DNA from: CAZUXE01 sp964624585 | GTDB taxonomy: Bacteria; Hydrothermota; Tepidihabitantia; B3-TA06 | Assembly: GCA_964624585.1 (NCBI GenBank) | Contig: CAZUXE010000021.1 | Location: 1 to 24,869 of the forward strand | DNA: 24,869 bases | Reading direction: 5' to 3' | Shown: piece after piece, positions 6,857-15,383 of the stretch | Position numbering within the stretch: position 1 is the first letter of the stretch | Layout: every line of letters begins with the position of its first letter | The notes under the pieces: generated by a model | Told to the model about the DNA's origin: nothing | The model's input: only the letters and a program-made list of their open reading frames with translations | Database searches by the model: none | Position numbers and translations under genes: made by a program

Positions 6857-8163
6857 TTCTTTTAATCATCAGTCTTGCCTTTGGCCAGATACTCCCCCAA
6901 CTGCCGCCGCCAGCTGACTTAAATCCGCCCACCCAGCGACCTATACTTATTCCATTGAAATCAGACACTATGGCTGTTGAATTATCCGCCTTCAGCCCAT
7001 TCGGAGTCCAAGTTATTGCCCGCAGAGACGGCTCTTTAATTTCAGCAAGAACCCAAATTTCCGTAAAAAAACGCAACGATTTCTTTAATGGATTTTCCAG
7101 ATATGCCGCACTAAGGGCGTCTGTAGTAAGCTCTCCCTTGCAGCTTGGCATTGCTTCAAGATACTATAATTTCCTGACTGAAGAAGAAAAGAGCTATCTT
7201 GATGGAAATATCTCAGGAACATGGTACAACTCATTTTTATTTCTACAGATGGATTCCAAAATATTCACATCAGATATTATGGAGAAGAAAAGAAGCGGAG
7301 CAAGCTTACAAACAGGGCTGTTCACGGAACTTCCATGGGCAAAGTTAATGTGGGTTACAGATGGGTTTATTCTGCCTGACGGGGCAGGCGCCATAACAAC
7401 GCTTATTACTCAACATCAGTTCGGATTCATGATGATTACCCCTGAAGTACAAGGCTACGCCTTTAGGGACTCTGCCAACACCATGAATTATGACATTGGG
7501 GCAGGTTTGGATGTAATTGCCGTTTTGGGTAATTTGGCATTAGAGCTTGAAGGAAAATACAAAAAGGCCGATTATGTGATTTTCGATTCGCTTTTTCTGC
7601 ATCCTATAACAGCACAGCTGAAACCAAATCTAAGGCCTTATTGGGTTGAAAACGGAATTAGGCTGGGCGCTAACTACAGGGGAGTGGAACTTGCTTTAGA
7701 TGCAAAAAACGCTCAAGGATTTTTCTGGCAAAGCGAAGAATGCGCTAACGACAAGGGGATTTGCATAGCGCTTGATAGAACAGAATACCTGCGTCTTGAA
7801 GGAGAACTTGGGATACGGATTGAGAAAAAATATGTCAGTAACACATTAAACGCATCTGTCTTTCTGATAGGTGATGATACCCCATGGACACCAAGGTGGA
7901 CCTTTACAGATTCTCTATGTCTGCACTTTACAAGTTGGGGGGTTTTTTCTAAAGTGGAAGCCGGAGGAAAACGCATCAGCCAAGCGTTGACAGATGCCCC
8001 CTACCTTTTAGTGTCAACCGGTCTGTACTACGATAGGGAACCCTTCCGTGTAGTTCTACGGGCTGACGATTTATTTGACCGACGTTTCCAGCCATGGCCA
8101 GGCCTAGCAGATTCAGGTCGACGCATTGGCTTACGGGTAAGTTTTTTTTCAACAAAGTGGTGA
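6853..8163 (+). CDS. Outer-membrane beta-barrel protein
   Basis: 436 residues with a very short hydrophobic signal (MILLIISLAFGQ) and no charged n-region. The mature part is rich in alternating aromatic and hydrophobic strands, e.g. ASRYYNF, GTWYNSFLFLQMD and GLRVSFFSTKW. The C-terminal strand ends in Trp. The segment DDLFDRRFQPWPGLADSGRRIGL resembles the closing strands of TonB-dependent receptors, but length and lack of an obvious plug domain suggest a plugless barrel or a diverged transporter. The start overlaps the mtnA stop (ATGA) with GAGGAG only a base upstream, so it is probably translated by coupling. Its last 136 bp overlap the convergent pseudouridine synthase gene. Substrate unknown. 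Confidence 0.75.
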   Translation: MILLIISLAFGQILPQLPPPADLNPPTQRPILIPLKSDTMAVELSAFSPFGVQVIARRDGSLISARTQISVKKRNDFFNGFSRYAALRASVVSSPLQLGIASRYYNFLTEEEKSYLDGNISGTWYNSFLFLQMDSKIFTSDIMEKKRSGASLQTGLFTELPWAKLMWVTDGFILPDGAGAITTLITQHQFGFMMITPEVQGYAFRDSANTMNYDIGAGLDVIAVLGNLALELEGKYKKADYVIFDSLFLHPITAQLKPNLRPYWVENGIRLGANYRGVELALDAKNAQGFFWQSEECANDKGICIALDRTEYLRLEGELGIRIEKKYVSNTLNASVFLIGDDTPWTPRWTFTDSLCLHFTSWGVFSKVEAGGKRISQALTDAPYLLVSTGLYYDREPFRVVLRADDLFDRRFQPWPGLADSGRRIGLRVSFFSTKW

Positions 8164-8948
8164 GGTTTTCTTGCTCTCCCCTTCCCTACGGCGTCTTTAA
8201 GAAGCCGAACTTCTTTCTCAGAAAGCCTACGCGCCTGACCTGGTGCCAGGTTTCCAAGTTTTATAGCGCCAAATTCCGTTCTGACTAACTTTATTACCTT
8301 GCGCCCAAATTTTTGAAAAATTCTGCGTATTTCCCGTTTGCGCCCTTCGCGAAGAGAAAGTTCAAGCGTTCTTGAGGAGATGGTTTTAACCTTTGCAGGC
8401 AGGGTAGGGCCATCGTCAAGCATAATGCCGCCCTTCTCAATTTTTTCAATTTCCCTATGCGAAACAGCCCAATCAAGACTCACAAGATATTTTTTAATAA
8501 CACCGAAACGAGGATGGGTCAGCCTGTGACACAATTCACCATCGGTTGTCAAAAGTATCAAACCTTCGCTGTTTATGTCAAGCCTTCCTACTGGAAACAC
8601 CCGTGACGCGCTTGGAATAAGGTGAGTTACCATTTTTTTATGATGCGGATCACTGGCTGAGGAAAGAATCCCCTTTGGCTTGTTTAATGCCCAGTATTCA
8701 TATCCCTTATGCAACCATTTCTTAGCTTGCATATCGTATACACCCCTTAGGGTAGCACGGTAGAGTTTGGTAGCGTCAATATCAAGAACCAATACCTCAT
8801 CTGTCTCTCTTAAGGCATCCCCTTGTTTTGCCCTACGATTGTTAAGCAATACTCTTCCTGCTGAAATCCATTCCTCAATCCTGCGACGTGAGGCTATACC
8901 CCATTGAGCAAGAAATTTGTGTATTCGAACAGCCTGATTGTTAGTCAA
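8028..8948 (-). CDS. Pseudouridine synthase, RluB/RsuA family
   Basis: 306 residues, acting on ribosomal RNA in the cytosol. An S4 RNA-binding domain (about 7-50: RIHKFLAQWGIASRRRIEEW) precedes the catalytic domain. The catalytic loop GRLDINSEGLILLTTDGEL carries Asp124, and the domain ends with the EGRKREIRRIF signature that marks this subfamily. RluB (23S U2605) is the likely role, but RluE/F or RsuA specificity cannot be excluded. The start is TTG with AAGGAGG (8959-8965) ten bases upstream; it overlaps the preceding TPR gene by 8 bp. The final ~45 residues are a Lys/Arg tail encoded antisense to the barrel gene's last codons. Basic tails occur in RluB, so it may be functional. Confidence 0.9.
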   Translation of the reverse strand: MTNNQAVRIHKFLAQWGIASRRRIEEWISAGRVLLNNRRAKQGDALRETDEVLVLDIDATKLYRATLRGVYDMQAKKWLHKGYEYWALNKPKGILSSASDPHHKKMVTHLIPSASRVFPVGRLDINSEGLILLTTDGELCHRLTHPRFGVIKKYLVSLDWAVSHREIEKIEKGGIMLDDGPTLPAKVKTISSRTLELSLREGRKREIRRIFQKFGRKVIKLVRTEFGAIKLGNLAPGQARRLSEKEVRLLKDAVGKGRARKPHHFVEKKLTRKPMRRPESARPGHGWKRRSNKSSARRTTRKGSLS

Positions 8949-11310
8949 GATTACTGAGCCTCCTTGTTATTTCTACACGCTGATAGTCAAGTATGGCTTC
9001 AGAAGCAGCTTTTTCCAAAAAGCTACGTGCATCGCTGCGACGTCCCATAAGGATTGCAGACTTAGCCGCTCCAATCAACGCGGTAACCCTTTCTTCCGAA
9101 CGGCGGGGAAATTGCGTTGCCGCCTTTTGATAGCTTTGCAAGGCATCCTGAGGATTGCCTTGTGCGTAGTTAAGATTCGCTTTGTAGATTAAATAATCGG
9201 GACTTTCCCCAAACTTACGGTAGTAACGGTTTATGTATTCCTGAGCCTTGCTGAGATTACCTGTGGCCAATTCAACCTTGACTCCCAACAACAAGCCTTT
9301 CTTTCTTGCAACGGCGTCACTGCTTTCTGCAAGACCTATTTCAACCAAATCAGACGCTGTTTGATAACTACCCTGGTCGCAATATATTGAAGCCATTTCC
9401 ATGGTATATATAGCCCTTTGACTGGCGCTTGGACTTTTTTCCGAAATCTCCTGATATACAGCCAAGGCTTCAGCGTCTCTACCTAGAGACAAAAGTAATC
9501 GTGCCAACTGTTCTTGGGAACGAAAAACCGCCTTTGCTTTAGGATAGCTTTTAGGAATTCTGCGGTAGGTTGAAATTGCCTCTTCTATGCGTCCAAGTTT
9601 TCTTTGACAGTCAGCCTTATAACTCAAGCCTTCTGCACAAACCGATGACTCTGGATAACGCGCAAGTAGTTTATTGAATTCATGAATGGCTGCGGCACAG
9701 TTACCTTTTTCAAAATACTCCAAACCTATTTGAAGCTGAATACCCGGAACACTCGCGCAATCGGGATATTTATCAATAAACTTCTTAAGCATAGTTATCC
9801 TGTCAGGATACACACCAATAGCAAGACGATTCTCTTCTATTGCCAAAAGGGTCTCTTCCTTCTCACGCCCACCAAGTCCGTTCAACAAGGCCTGCCGATA
9901 GGAAGCTATAGCTTTATTGTGTTGACCAGCCTTACTTAAAACATCCCCCTTCCTTTTAAGGGCATGTGGACGCAATGAACCGTCGCTGAGTTTGGAAAAT
10001 TCCTCCGCAGCTTTCAGATACTTTCCTCTGCGAGCTGCAATTTCGCCAAGGTAGTAGTGCGCCTGATTGGAAATAATCTCATCGCGGATAGTGCTTAGAA
10101 GACGATTAAAATCTTTATATGAGGCTTCTGTCTTTCCCATGTAAAACAAAGCCCTTGCCTTAAGCAAAAGCGCCATTTCGTTGCTTTGATAGTGAGGATA
10201 GGTTTCAAGCAATTCTGTGCAGGCTTTAACTGACTCCTGATAACGACGCCTGGCGAATTGAATTTCGGCAAGGGTTAAAAGAAGAACGGGACGCTGGGCA
10301 GATTCTTGCTCCAAACCGCGCTTAAGTTCACCAACAGCTGTTGCAGGACGCCTAAAGTCGCGTGCTACAATGGCAAGAAGAAGATGGTTTTCAGGCACTA
10401 GGTTACCCTGAGGATAGGTTTCAAGAGAAAACCTTGCTGTTTTAGAAGTCTTTTTTTTATCTCCTTTGAGATAATAGGCGCAAGCCTTTCCGTATAAAGC
10501 CTCCTCTGTTGAAAGGGATGAGTAATATTCTATAGCCTGCTTAAACCTACCTTCCTCAAGTGCAACTCTGGCCAAACTCATTTTTTTAAGTTCTGAGGCT
10601 TGCATCTGCTGAAAAAACTCTCTGGCTAAACCCAGGCTATCTAAGCTAAAGGCGGAGTAGCCGGCAAGGTAGAGTCCTAATTGTTTGAAATGCCCTTCTG
10701 GATATTCGGCAATATTAGCTAATCGTTGAATAACTGATTTGAATTGACCGCTTTTGTAATCTATAGACGCAACAATCAACTGAAGTTCTAAAGAATCCAA
10801 ACGCTCTTTCTGTCCTTCTCCCTGATTGAGGTCAAAAAGATTCAAGAAAACGTTGCGAGCCTGATTGTAATTACCAGTTTCGTAAAGCGACCATCCCAAA
10901 TAATACAAAACCTCAAGCGGAGCATCTGGGTTCGAAAGCAAAGCGGTTGAAAAAAAACGCTGAGCGGTTGCATAATCTGTCATAAAAAAGGCGTCAACTC
11001 CTAAAAGCCAGTTAGTTTGACCGATATCTGCACCTGAAACAGCAAGATTATGCGCGCGCCGAAGGATTGCCGATGCAAGTTCTTTTCGACCTAACTCTTG
11101 TCCTGCCCTACTTCTTTTAAGCAAAAAAGGCAACTCTAAAGAAAGTTGCGGGCTTTGCATAAAGGCCATTGTGTATGCAGCGTTCGCTCCTAAAGCGTCG
11201 CCACTTATCGCATAAGCGTCGCCTGTTTGAATTAAATCAGCAGCAAAGCTGGATAATACTGTAGATAGCAAGAATACTGCCCCAATAATTGTTTTATTTT
11301 TTACCCGCAT
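8941..11310 (-). CDS. Exported TPR-repeat protein
   Basis: 789 residues with a Sec signal (MRVKNKTIIG, hydrophobic core, SSFAA cleavage region) and then tetratricopeptide repeats across nearly all the rest. Repeat elements include LGWSLYETGNYNQARNVF, YLGEIAARRGKYLKAAEEF, KGDVLSKAGQHNKAIASY and IGLEYFEKGNCAAAIHEF, which fit the TPR W/L-G-Y-A-F-A-P pattern. Such periplasmic TPR proteins scaffold envelope assemblies (YbgF/CpoB- or BamD-like roles are possible). No catalytic domain is visible. The ATG lacks an obvious Shine-Dalgarno sequence; a promoter lies about 55 bp upstream. It is followed, with overlap, by the pseudouridine synthase gene on the same transcript. Confidence 0.85.
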   Translation of the reverse strand: MRVKNKTIIGAVFLLSTVLSSFAADLIQTGDAYAISGDALGANAAYTMAFMQSPQLSLELPFLLKRSRAGQELGRKELASAILRRAHNLAVSGADIGQTNWLLGVDAFFMTDYATAQRFFSTALLSNPDAPLEVLYYLGWSLYETGNYNQARNVFLNLFDLNQGEGQKERLDSLELQLIVASIDYKSGQFKSVIQRLANIAEYPEGHFKQLGLYLAGYSAFSLDSLGLAREFFQQMQASELKKMSLARVALEEGRFKQAIEYYSSLSTEEALYGKACAYYLKGDKKKTSKTARFSLETYPQGNLVPENHLLLAIVARDFRRPATAVGELKRGLEQESAQRPVLLLTLAEIQFARRRYQESVKACTELLETYPHYQSNEMALLLKARALFYMGKTEASYKDFNRLLSTIRDEIISNQAHYYLGEIAARRGKYLKAAEEFSKLSDGSLRPHALKRKGDVLSKAGQHNKAIASYRQALLNGLGGREKEETLLAIEENRLAIGVYPDRITMLKKFIDKYPDCASVPGIQLQIGLEYFEKGNCAAAIHEFNKLLARYPESSVCAEGLSYKADCQRKLGRIEEAISTYRRIPKSYPKAKAVFRSQEQLARLLLSLGRDAEALAVYQEISEKSPSASQRAIYTMEMASIYCDQGSYQTASDLVEIGLAESSDAVARKKGLLLGVKVELATGNLSKAQEYINRYYRKFGESPDYLIYKANLNYAQGNPQDALQSYQKAATQFPRRSEERVTALIGAAKSAILMGRRSDARSFLEKAASEAILDYQRVEITRRLSNLD

Positions 11311-11365
11311 AATGATTTTGATAAACCTGAAGCTTTCTTGACTTAAGCTTTACAGATAACTCTTA

Positions 11366-11394
11366 ATTATAATACATTTTCTCCTTGTAACCAA
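11366..11394 (-). promoter_or_regulatory. Candidate promoter of the TPR gene
   Basis: On the minus strand, TTGGTT (11394-11389), a 17-nt spacer and a perfect TATAAT (11371-11366), about 55 bp before the ATG. The 208-bp space between this gene and the upstream acyl-CoA synthetase otherwise holds nothing I can identify. Confidence 0.45.
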
Positions 11395-11518
11395 GTATTT
11401 AGCAACCATCCTCGAAAACCTGATAGAGAAACCTAGTTATCCCCTTACACGATTGCTAGGCCTCATCCTCCTCGTGTGCGTAAACCAAATGCTTTAAGCT
11501 TTGCCTTATTCCGGTTTT

Positions 11519-13219
11519 TTAGACCTTAACCTGTTTTTTGGTAAACAGATAACGTTTGACCTTACGGGTAGTAGTTTTGGGCAACTCTTCTTCACGAATT
11601 TCAAAACGCTTTATGCGTTTGTAATCGGCTAACTTAGCGCATTCCGCTTTAACTTGTCCCCTCACAAACTCTTCAAGCTCTTTTTCAGTAATATCGGGCA
11701 TTTCGGCGTCAAAAAGTTCGTAGTTGGGGACCACAATCGCGTGAACTTCCTCACGTCCTGTAGCTTCGTTGTGGTAACCGTAAACCAATATCTCTTGAAT
11801 GTACTGACTTTGTCCCACAACCGCTTCTATCTCTTCGGGATAGACATTTTTGCCAGCCGCGGTTACTATAAGATTCTTGGCTCTACCGGTTATATAAAGC
11901 ATACTGTTTTCATCAATTCGTCCCAAATCACCGGTTTTGAGCCACCCGTCTTCTGAAAGCACTTCTTTTGTAGCTTCAGGATTCTTATAGTATCCTTTCA
12001 TCACAGGAGCGCCTTTAACCACAATTTCTCCGTTGCCGTTTTCATCAGGGCTATCTATTCTTATCTCAATTCCTGGAAGCGGAGGGCCAACCGATACATT
12101 GTGAGGATTCTTTAGGCGATTTACTGATATCACGGGTGATGTTTCCGTTAAACCGTAACCTTGAAGAATGGGTAACCCCAACCTTTCCATAAAGCTTGAT
12201 GCCCAGGGAGCCAAGGCCGAAGCGCCGGAGACAAGGAAACGCACTTTATCCATGCCCATAGCCTGACGCACACTCTTAAACATAGCTTTCGATATCCCCT
12301 TGGCAAACTTCCCTATGTTCATTCCAGCATTGAATATAAATCTTTTGAATGCAGATGACTCCCTAACCTGACGCTGAATGCCTTCCACTATTTTTTCATA
12401 AAGCAAAGGTACCCCAAGCATAAGTGTAACGTTGTGGGTAGCCATTGTTTCAAGGATTTCCCTAGATTTTAAGCTTGGCGAAAACACAATTTTACACCCG
12501 CAGCATAAAGGAGTAAGAAAACCCGCCGTGGCTTCAAAGGAATGGTGCAGGGGAAGGATGGATATGAATACATCCTCTTCACCAAAATCAAGAATCTGAT
12601 ACGCTCCTGAAACGTTTGAGCCTATGTTATGGTGTGTTAGCATAACCCCTTTTGCCTGCCCTGTGGTTCCTGAAGTATAGAGTATAGCCGCTAGATCTTC
12701 GATATTTGAAGGCGGTTCAAACGCTTTTAATTCAGCGCCCTCTGTAACCAAAGCTTCCAATGAAAGCCATCCTTTTGAGGGTGTTCCTGTTGATATCCGC
12801 TTAATTTTTCTATCTATCTCAAGCAACGCTTCATCAACTACAGCGCTGTAGCTTTCGGTAGAAATAATCCCTGCAGCATCGGAATTGCGAAGAATATGAC
12901 GAACTTCGGCAACCTTGAGCATCCTATCAAGAGGAACTACAACGCACCCTGCCCATTGAATTCCTAAATAACTCATCTCCCAATCAGGACAGTTCTCACC
13001 TATTATAGCTATTTTATCTCCGTGCTTGAACCCTAACTCCCGAAGCGAGCGCGCCAGACACTCTATTCGTTCCTGCAACTGGCTGTAAGTATATTCCTGC
13101 TTAAGGCCACCTTTTTGCATAAGCAATGCCGTTTTATGCGGTCGTAATTTAACCGATCGCATAAACATCCTTGGAAGGGTTTCTATTTGAAGCGGTTCAC
13201 GAATTACAGGAACATCCAT
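11519..13219 (-). CDS. Long-chain acyl-CoA synthetase-like AMP-binding enzyme
   Basis: 566 residues of the ANL superfamily. It would activate a carboxylic acid, probably a fatty acid, to acyl-AMP and then acyl-CoA. Key motifs in order are YTSGTTGQAKG (P-loop, 181-191), LPLHHSFE (A4 region), GYGLTETSPV, GDLGRID and GKNVYPEEIE before a mobile C-terminal domain with PKTTTRKVKR holding the adenylation lysine. This order and length match FadD-type enzymes. The SD TAGGAGG lies a few bases before the ATG, and it follows the EIIA-Man gene by 44 bp, suggesting co-transcription with hpf-hprK-EIIA. Its place beside a phosphotransferase regulatory cluster is unusual. It could also feed fatty acyl groups to lipid synthesis. 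Confidence 0.9.
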   Translation of the reverse strand: MDVPVIREPLQIETLPRMFMRSVKLRPHKTALLMQKGGLKQEYTYSQLQERIECLARSLRELGFKHGDKIAIIGENCPDWEMSYLGIQWAGCVVVPLDRMLKVAEVRHILRNSDAAGIISTESYSAVVDEALLEIDRKIKRISTGTPSKGWLSLEALVTEGAELKAFEPPSNIEDLAAILYTSGTTGQAKGVMLTHHNIGSNVSGAYQILDFGEEDVFISILPLHHSFEATAGFLTPLCCGCKIVFSPSLKSREILETMATHNVTLMLGVPLLYEKIVEGIQRQVRESSAFKRFIFNAGMNIGKFAKGISKAMFKSVRQAMGMDKVRFLVSGASALAPWASSFMERLGLPILQGYGLTETSPVISVNRLKNPHNVSVGPPLPGIEIRIDSPDENGNGEIVVKGAPVMKGYYKNPEATKEVLSEDGWLKTGDLGRIDENSMLYITGRAKNLIVTAAGKNVYPEEIEAVVGQSQYIQEILVYGYHNEATGREEVHAIVVPNYELFDAEMPDITEKELEEFVRGQVKAECAKLADYKRIKRFEIREEELPKTTTRKVKRYLFTKKQVKV

Positions 13220-13263
13220 ATCTTCCTCCTAAGCGCTGAGGCTCAATTTGGTATACACTTTTT

Positions 13264-13806
13264 TTACTCTTCAAAACTTGCTATCCCTCGCATCCCCGCC
13301 TTAAGGGTTTTCTCCGCTAATTCCTTACCCGATAATTTGAGACGATAATTGAAATAAGTTACTAACATAGAGAGATTTACACCGGCTATAACTATCCAGT
13401 CACCATGGGTTTTTTGCATAGAGCGACAAACATTAAAACAGCTACCGCCTAATAAATCGACAAATACAAACAAACCCTTTTTTGCACCTACGAGCTTTTT
13501 TGAAATTAAACCTGATAAAGCTTCCGCACTCAGCTTGCGATTTGATATAACTTCTACCCCTGTTTGTTTCCCAATTATCTCCTCAAGAGCAGATAGAAGA
13601 CCTTGCGAAAAAATGCCATGACCTACTATGGCCGTATGTATATCAGGGGTGATATCTACATCTGAAGAGGAAACGGTATCTAAAGAGTCGGCAACACCTG
13701 GAGAGCCGGCGGCATCTGAAAAGCCGGCGGCAGCTGAAGAGAACGCAGTATCTGCAAATTCGTGAAGTTTAGAGGACTCATTAAAGTCAGAGAACTTGTT
13801 AAGCAC
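13264..13806 (-). CDS. PTS EIIA, mannose family, with repeat linker
   Basis: The C-terminal ~125 residues are a mannose-type EIIA: IVGHGIFSQGLLSALEE carries the phospho-acceptor His63 of this model, and FVDLLGGSCFN is the family's DLxGGSPxN motif. Phosphate would arrive from HPr, with HprK upstream as regulator. The start is unresolved: the frame stays open to 14082, inside hprK, with only TTG codons there; I give the GTG at 13806 (180 residues), which has no Shine-Dalgarno sequence. Residues ~19-51 are a Ala/Ser/Asp/Gly linker built from degenerate 18-bp repeats. The order hpf-hprK-EIIA(Man) matches the conserved Gram-negative regulatory cluster, here without rapZ or ptsH. Regulatory rather than sugar-transport use is inferred because no EIIB/C/D genes are present. 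Confidence 0.75.
   Translation of the reverse strand: MLNKFSDFNESSKLHEFADTAFSSAAAGFSDAAGSPGVADSLDTVSSSDVDITPDIHTAIVGHGIFSQGLLSALEEIIGKQTGVEVISNRKLSAEALSGLISKKLVGAKKGLFVFVDLLGGSCFNVCRSMQKTHGDWIVIAGVNLSMLVTYFNYRLKLSGKELAEKTLKAGMRGIASFEE
13663..13752. repeat. Degenerate 18-bp tandem repeat inside the EIIA linker
   Basis: About five 18-bp units in register, read on the plus strand as GAAGAGGAAACGGTATCT, AAAGAGTCGGCAACACCT, GGAGAGCCGGCGGCATCT, GAAAAGCCGGCGGCAGCT and GAAGAGAACGCAGTATCT. On the coding strand each gives six residues, keeping the frame, so copy number could vary without disrupting the enzyme. Confidence 0.7.
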
Positions 13807-14008
13807 TGTGTCTTTTTCAGAAAGTTCAACTTCCCCATGGATAGGTATGTTATGGACGGTTTTTCTGTTGGAAAACGCAAATTCAATAGGTAGGGTAACT
13901 CTATTATAACAAGCGCTAAGGGAATAGGAGGTAAGATTAGGGAAAGTGGATTTCTTAAGGATAATACATTTATCGGAACTAAAAAATCCGTACTTTGAAT
14001 TCGGGCAG

Positions 14009-15010
14009 CTATTCAATATCTTCCTCAACTTCTTTTGCCGCTTTTCCTTTTTCAAGCAAAAGCTTTTTAAGCTCCCTGTCAAAAAGTTGCATTGGATGAT
14101 AACCTCGAAGCACCACCAAATGATTCATGGCAATTACCTCACAAATCATCGCCAAGTTACGTCCGGGAAGAACGGGTATGGTAATTCGCGGTATGCTTAC
14201 CCCCAATATATCCATACTGTCTCTTTCAAGTCCCAGACGGTCTATAACCATTCCTTTTTCCCAACGTTTCAATTCGACAATCAGCTCTATTCTTTTCTGT
14301 AAGCGAATGGCTCTAACCCCAAATATGGAATACAGGTTAATTATTCCAAGTCCCCTGATCTCCATATGATGCTGAAATGCCGGACGCTGCTCTGCACCTT
14401 TTCCAATAACTACAGTTCGCCGCCGCCGAGTTTTTATTAAATCATCTGCAACCAAACGATGTCCACGCTCTACTAAATCAAGCGCTGTTTCGCTTTTTCC
14501 AATCCCTGATGAACCCACAAGCATAAGTCCTATGCCGTAAACATCAACCAATGTACCGTGCATGTGGATTTCAGGCGCAAGACGAAGTTCAAGATAATCG
14601 GAAACCATTGGGATAAAATCGTCTCCTGTCAATCTGGAAACAAGCAGGGGGATGCCTGCCTTATCAAGCTCTTCTACAAGCTCTAAAGGAGCCTCGGCAT
14701 CCCCTGTTATCACGAAACAAGGCGGCTTAAGGCGGGCAAGGTTCTGCACAGCCAACCTTCTTGCCGCAGGGTCGAATGTTTCCAAAAAAGCCATTTCGAT
14801 GCTTCCCAAAACCTGAAGTCTGTTGGAAGGGAAGTGTGAAGTGAATCCTGAAAGGGCAAGACCAGGCCGATGGATATCTTCTGAAGAAATAAAGCTTTTC
14901 TCAATAGAAGACTTAGCGGCAAGAATACCCAACTTGAGCTCATTCTGCCTTTCAGAAAGCAACTCTGAAACAGCTATCTTTTTTTGCTGCGGAGTAGAAC
15001 TGTTTTTCAG
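14009..15010 (-). CDS. hprK: HPr kinase/phosphorylase
   Basis: Phosphorylates and dephosphorylates a serine of HPr using ATP or pyrophosphate. The N-terminal domain (about 1-140) carries the family's RPGLALSGF and a later LRLAPEIHMHGTLVDV with His151. The Walker A loop GSSGIGKS is at about 166-173, followed by HRLVADDLI and the signature EIRGLGIINL; the C-terminal block PVLPGRNLAMICEVIAMNHL is present. I place the start at a CTG (15010-15008) overlapping the hpf stop as CTGA, with GAGGA four bases upstream. This restores the expected N-terminus KKIAVSELL; the first standard start codon, TTG 14962, would remove it. Length is then 333 residues, near the family norm of ~310-330. It sits between hpf and a mannose-type EIIA. 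Confidence 0.9.
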   Translation of the reverse strand: MKNSSTPQQKKIAVSELLSERQNELKLGILAAKSSIEKSFISSEDIHRPGLALSGFTSHFPSNRLQVLGSIEMAFLETFDPAARRLAVQNLARLKPPCFVITGDAEAPLELVEELDKAGIPLLVSRLTGDDFIPMVSDYLELRLAPEIHMHGTLVDVYGIGLMLVGSSGIGKSETALDLVERGHRLVADDLIKTRRRRTVVIGKGAEQRPAFQHHMEIRGLGIINLYSIFGVRAIRLQKRIELIVELKRWEKGMVIDRLGLERDSMDILGVSIPRITIPVLPGRNLAMICEVIAMNHLVVLRGYHPMQLFDRELKKLLLEKGKAAKEVEEDIE

Positions 15011-15327
15011 GTTTTCCTCACAGGTGAACGTTTAGGCTTCATTTTAGCGCGGTGTTTACCCTCAAAGCGCTCCATTTGACGAACCAATTTATCAACAAGG
15101 TCATGCACCGCCTTTTCAAAGGTCTCTGATTTAACACGAGCGGTGATGGTGTCGTTTTTCAAATGAAGCACCCCCTCTGCCCATGCAAAGCTTTTCTCAT
15201 TATAGAGAATAAGCTCCGAATCGGTAATATGTACCTTGTATCTATCCAGTTTTTCCATTTTAGAGTTTATGTATTGTTTTAATTCCTGGGGAATGGTAAC
15301 GTGACGTCCAGTTAGTCTTGTCGTCAT
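15007..15327 (-). CDS. hpf: Ribosome hibernation promoting factor (short form)
   Basis: 106 residues binding the 30S subunit in the decoding channel during slow growth. The whole chain is the S30AE domain (TGRHVTIPQELKQYINSKM...), ending in a short basic tail and lacking the long-HPF dimerisation domain. ATG 15327 is chosen over upstream in-frame codons because AAGGAGG lies at 15340-15334 and a TTGACA promoter precedes it. It is the first gene of the hpf-hprK-EIIA cluster and overlaps the hprK start by four bases. Confidence 0.93.
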   Translation of the reverse strand: MTTRLTGRHVTIPQELKQYINSKMEKLDRYKVHITDSELILYNEKSFAWAEGVLHLKNDTITARVKSETFEKAVHDLVDKLVRQMERFEGKHRAKMKPKRSPVRKT

Positions 15328-15355
15328 AATAGACCTCCTTGCGTCTAAGCAAGTA

Positions 15356-15383
15356 AGATTAGCCAAGCTTGGGCAATTGTCAA
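15356..15383 (-). promoter_or_regulatory. hpf operon promoter
   Basis: On the minus strand, TTGACA (15383-15378), a 16-nt spacer and TAATCT (15361-15356). The expected start near 15349 leaves a leader of ~22 nt with the hpf Shine-Dalgarno sequence inside it. The -10 is weak; support comes from the shared spacing with other promoters in the window. Confidence 0.5.

Noticed and set aside
13680..13886. Alternative-frame ORF with ATG in the EIIA N-terminal region
   Set aside because: Ends at a stop within the repeat and does not join the EIIA domain; composition suggests a shadow, though a frameshift there cannot be ruled out.
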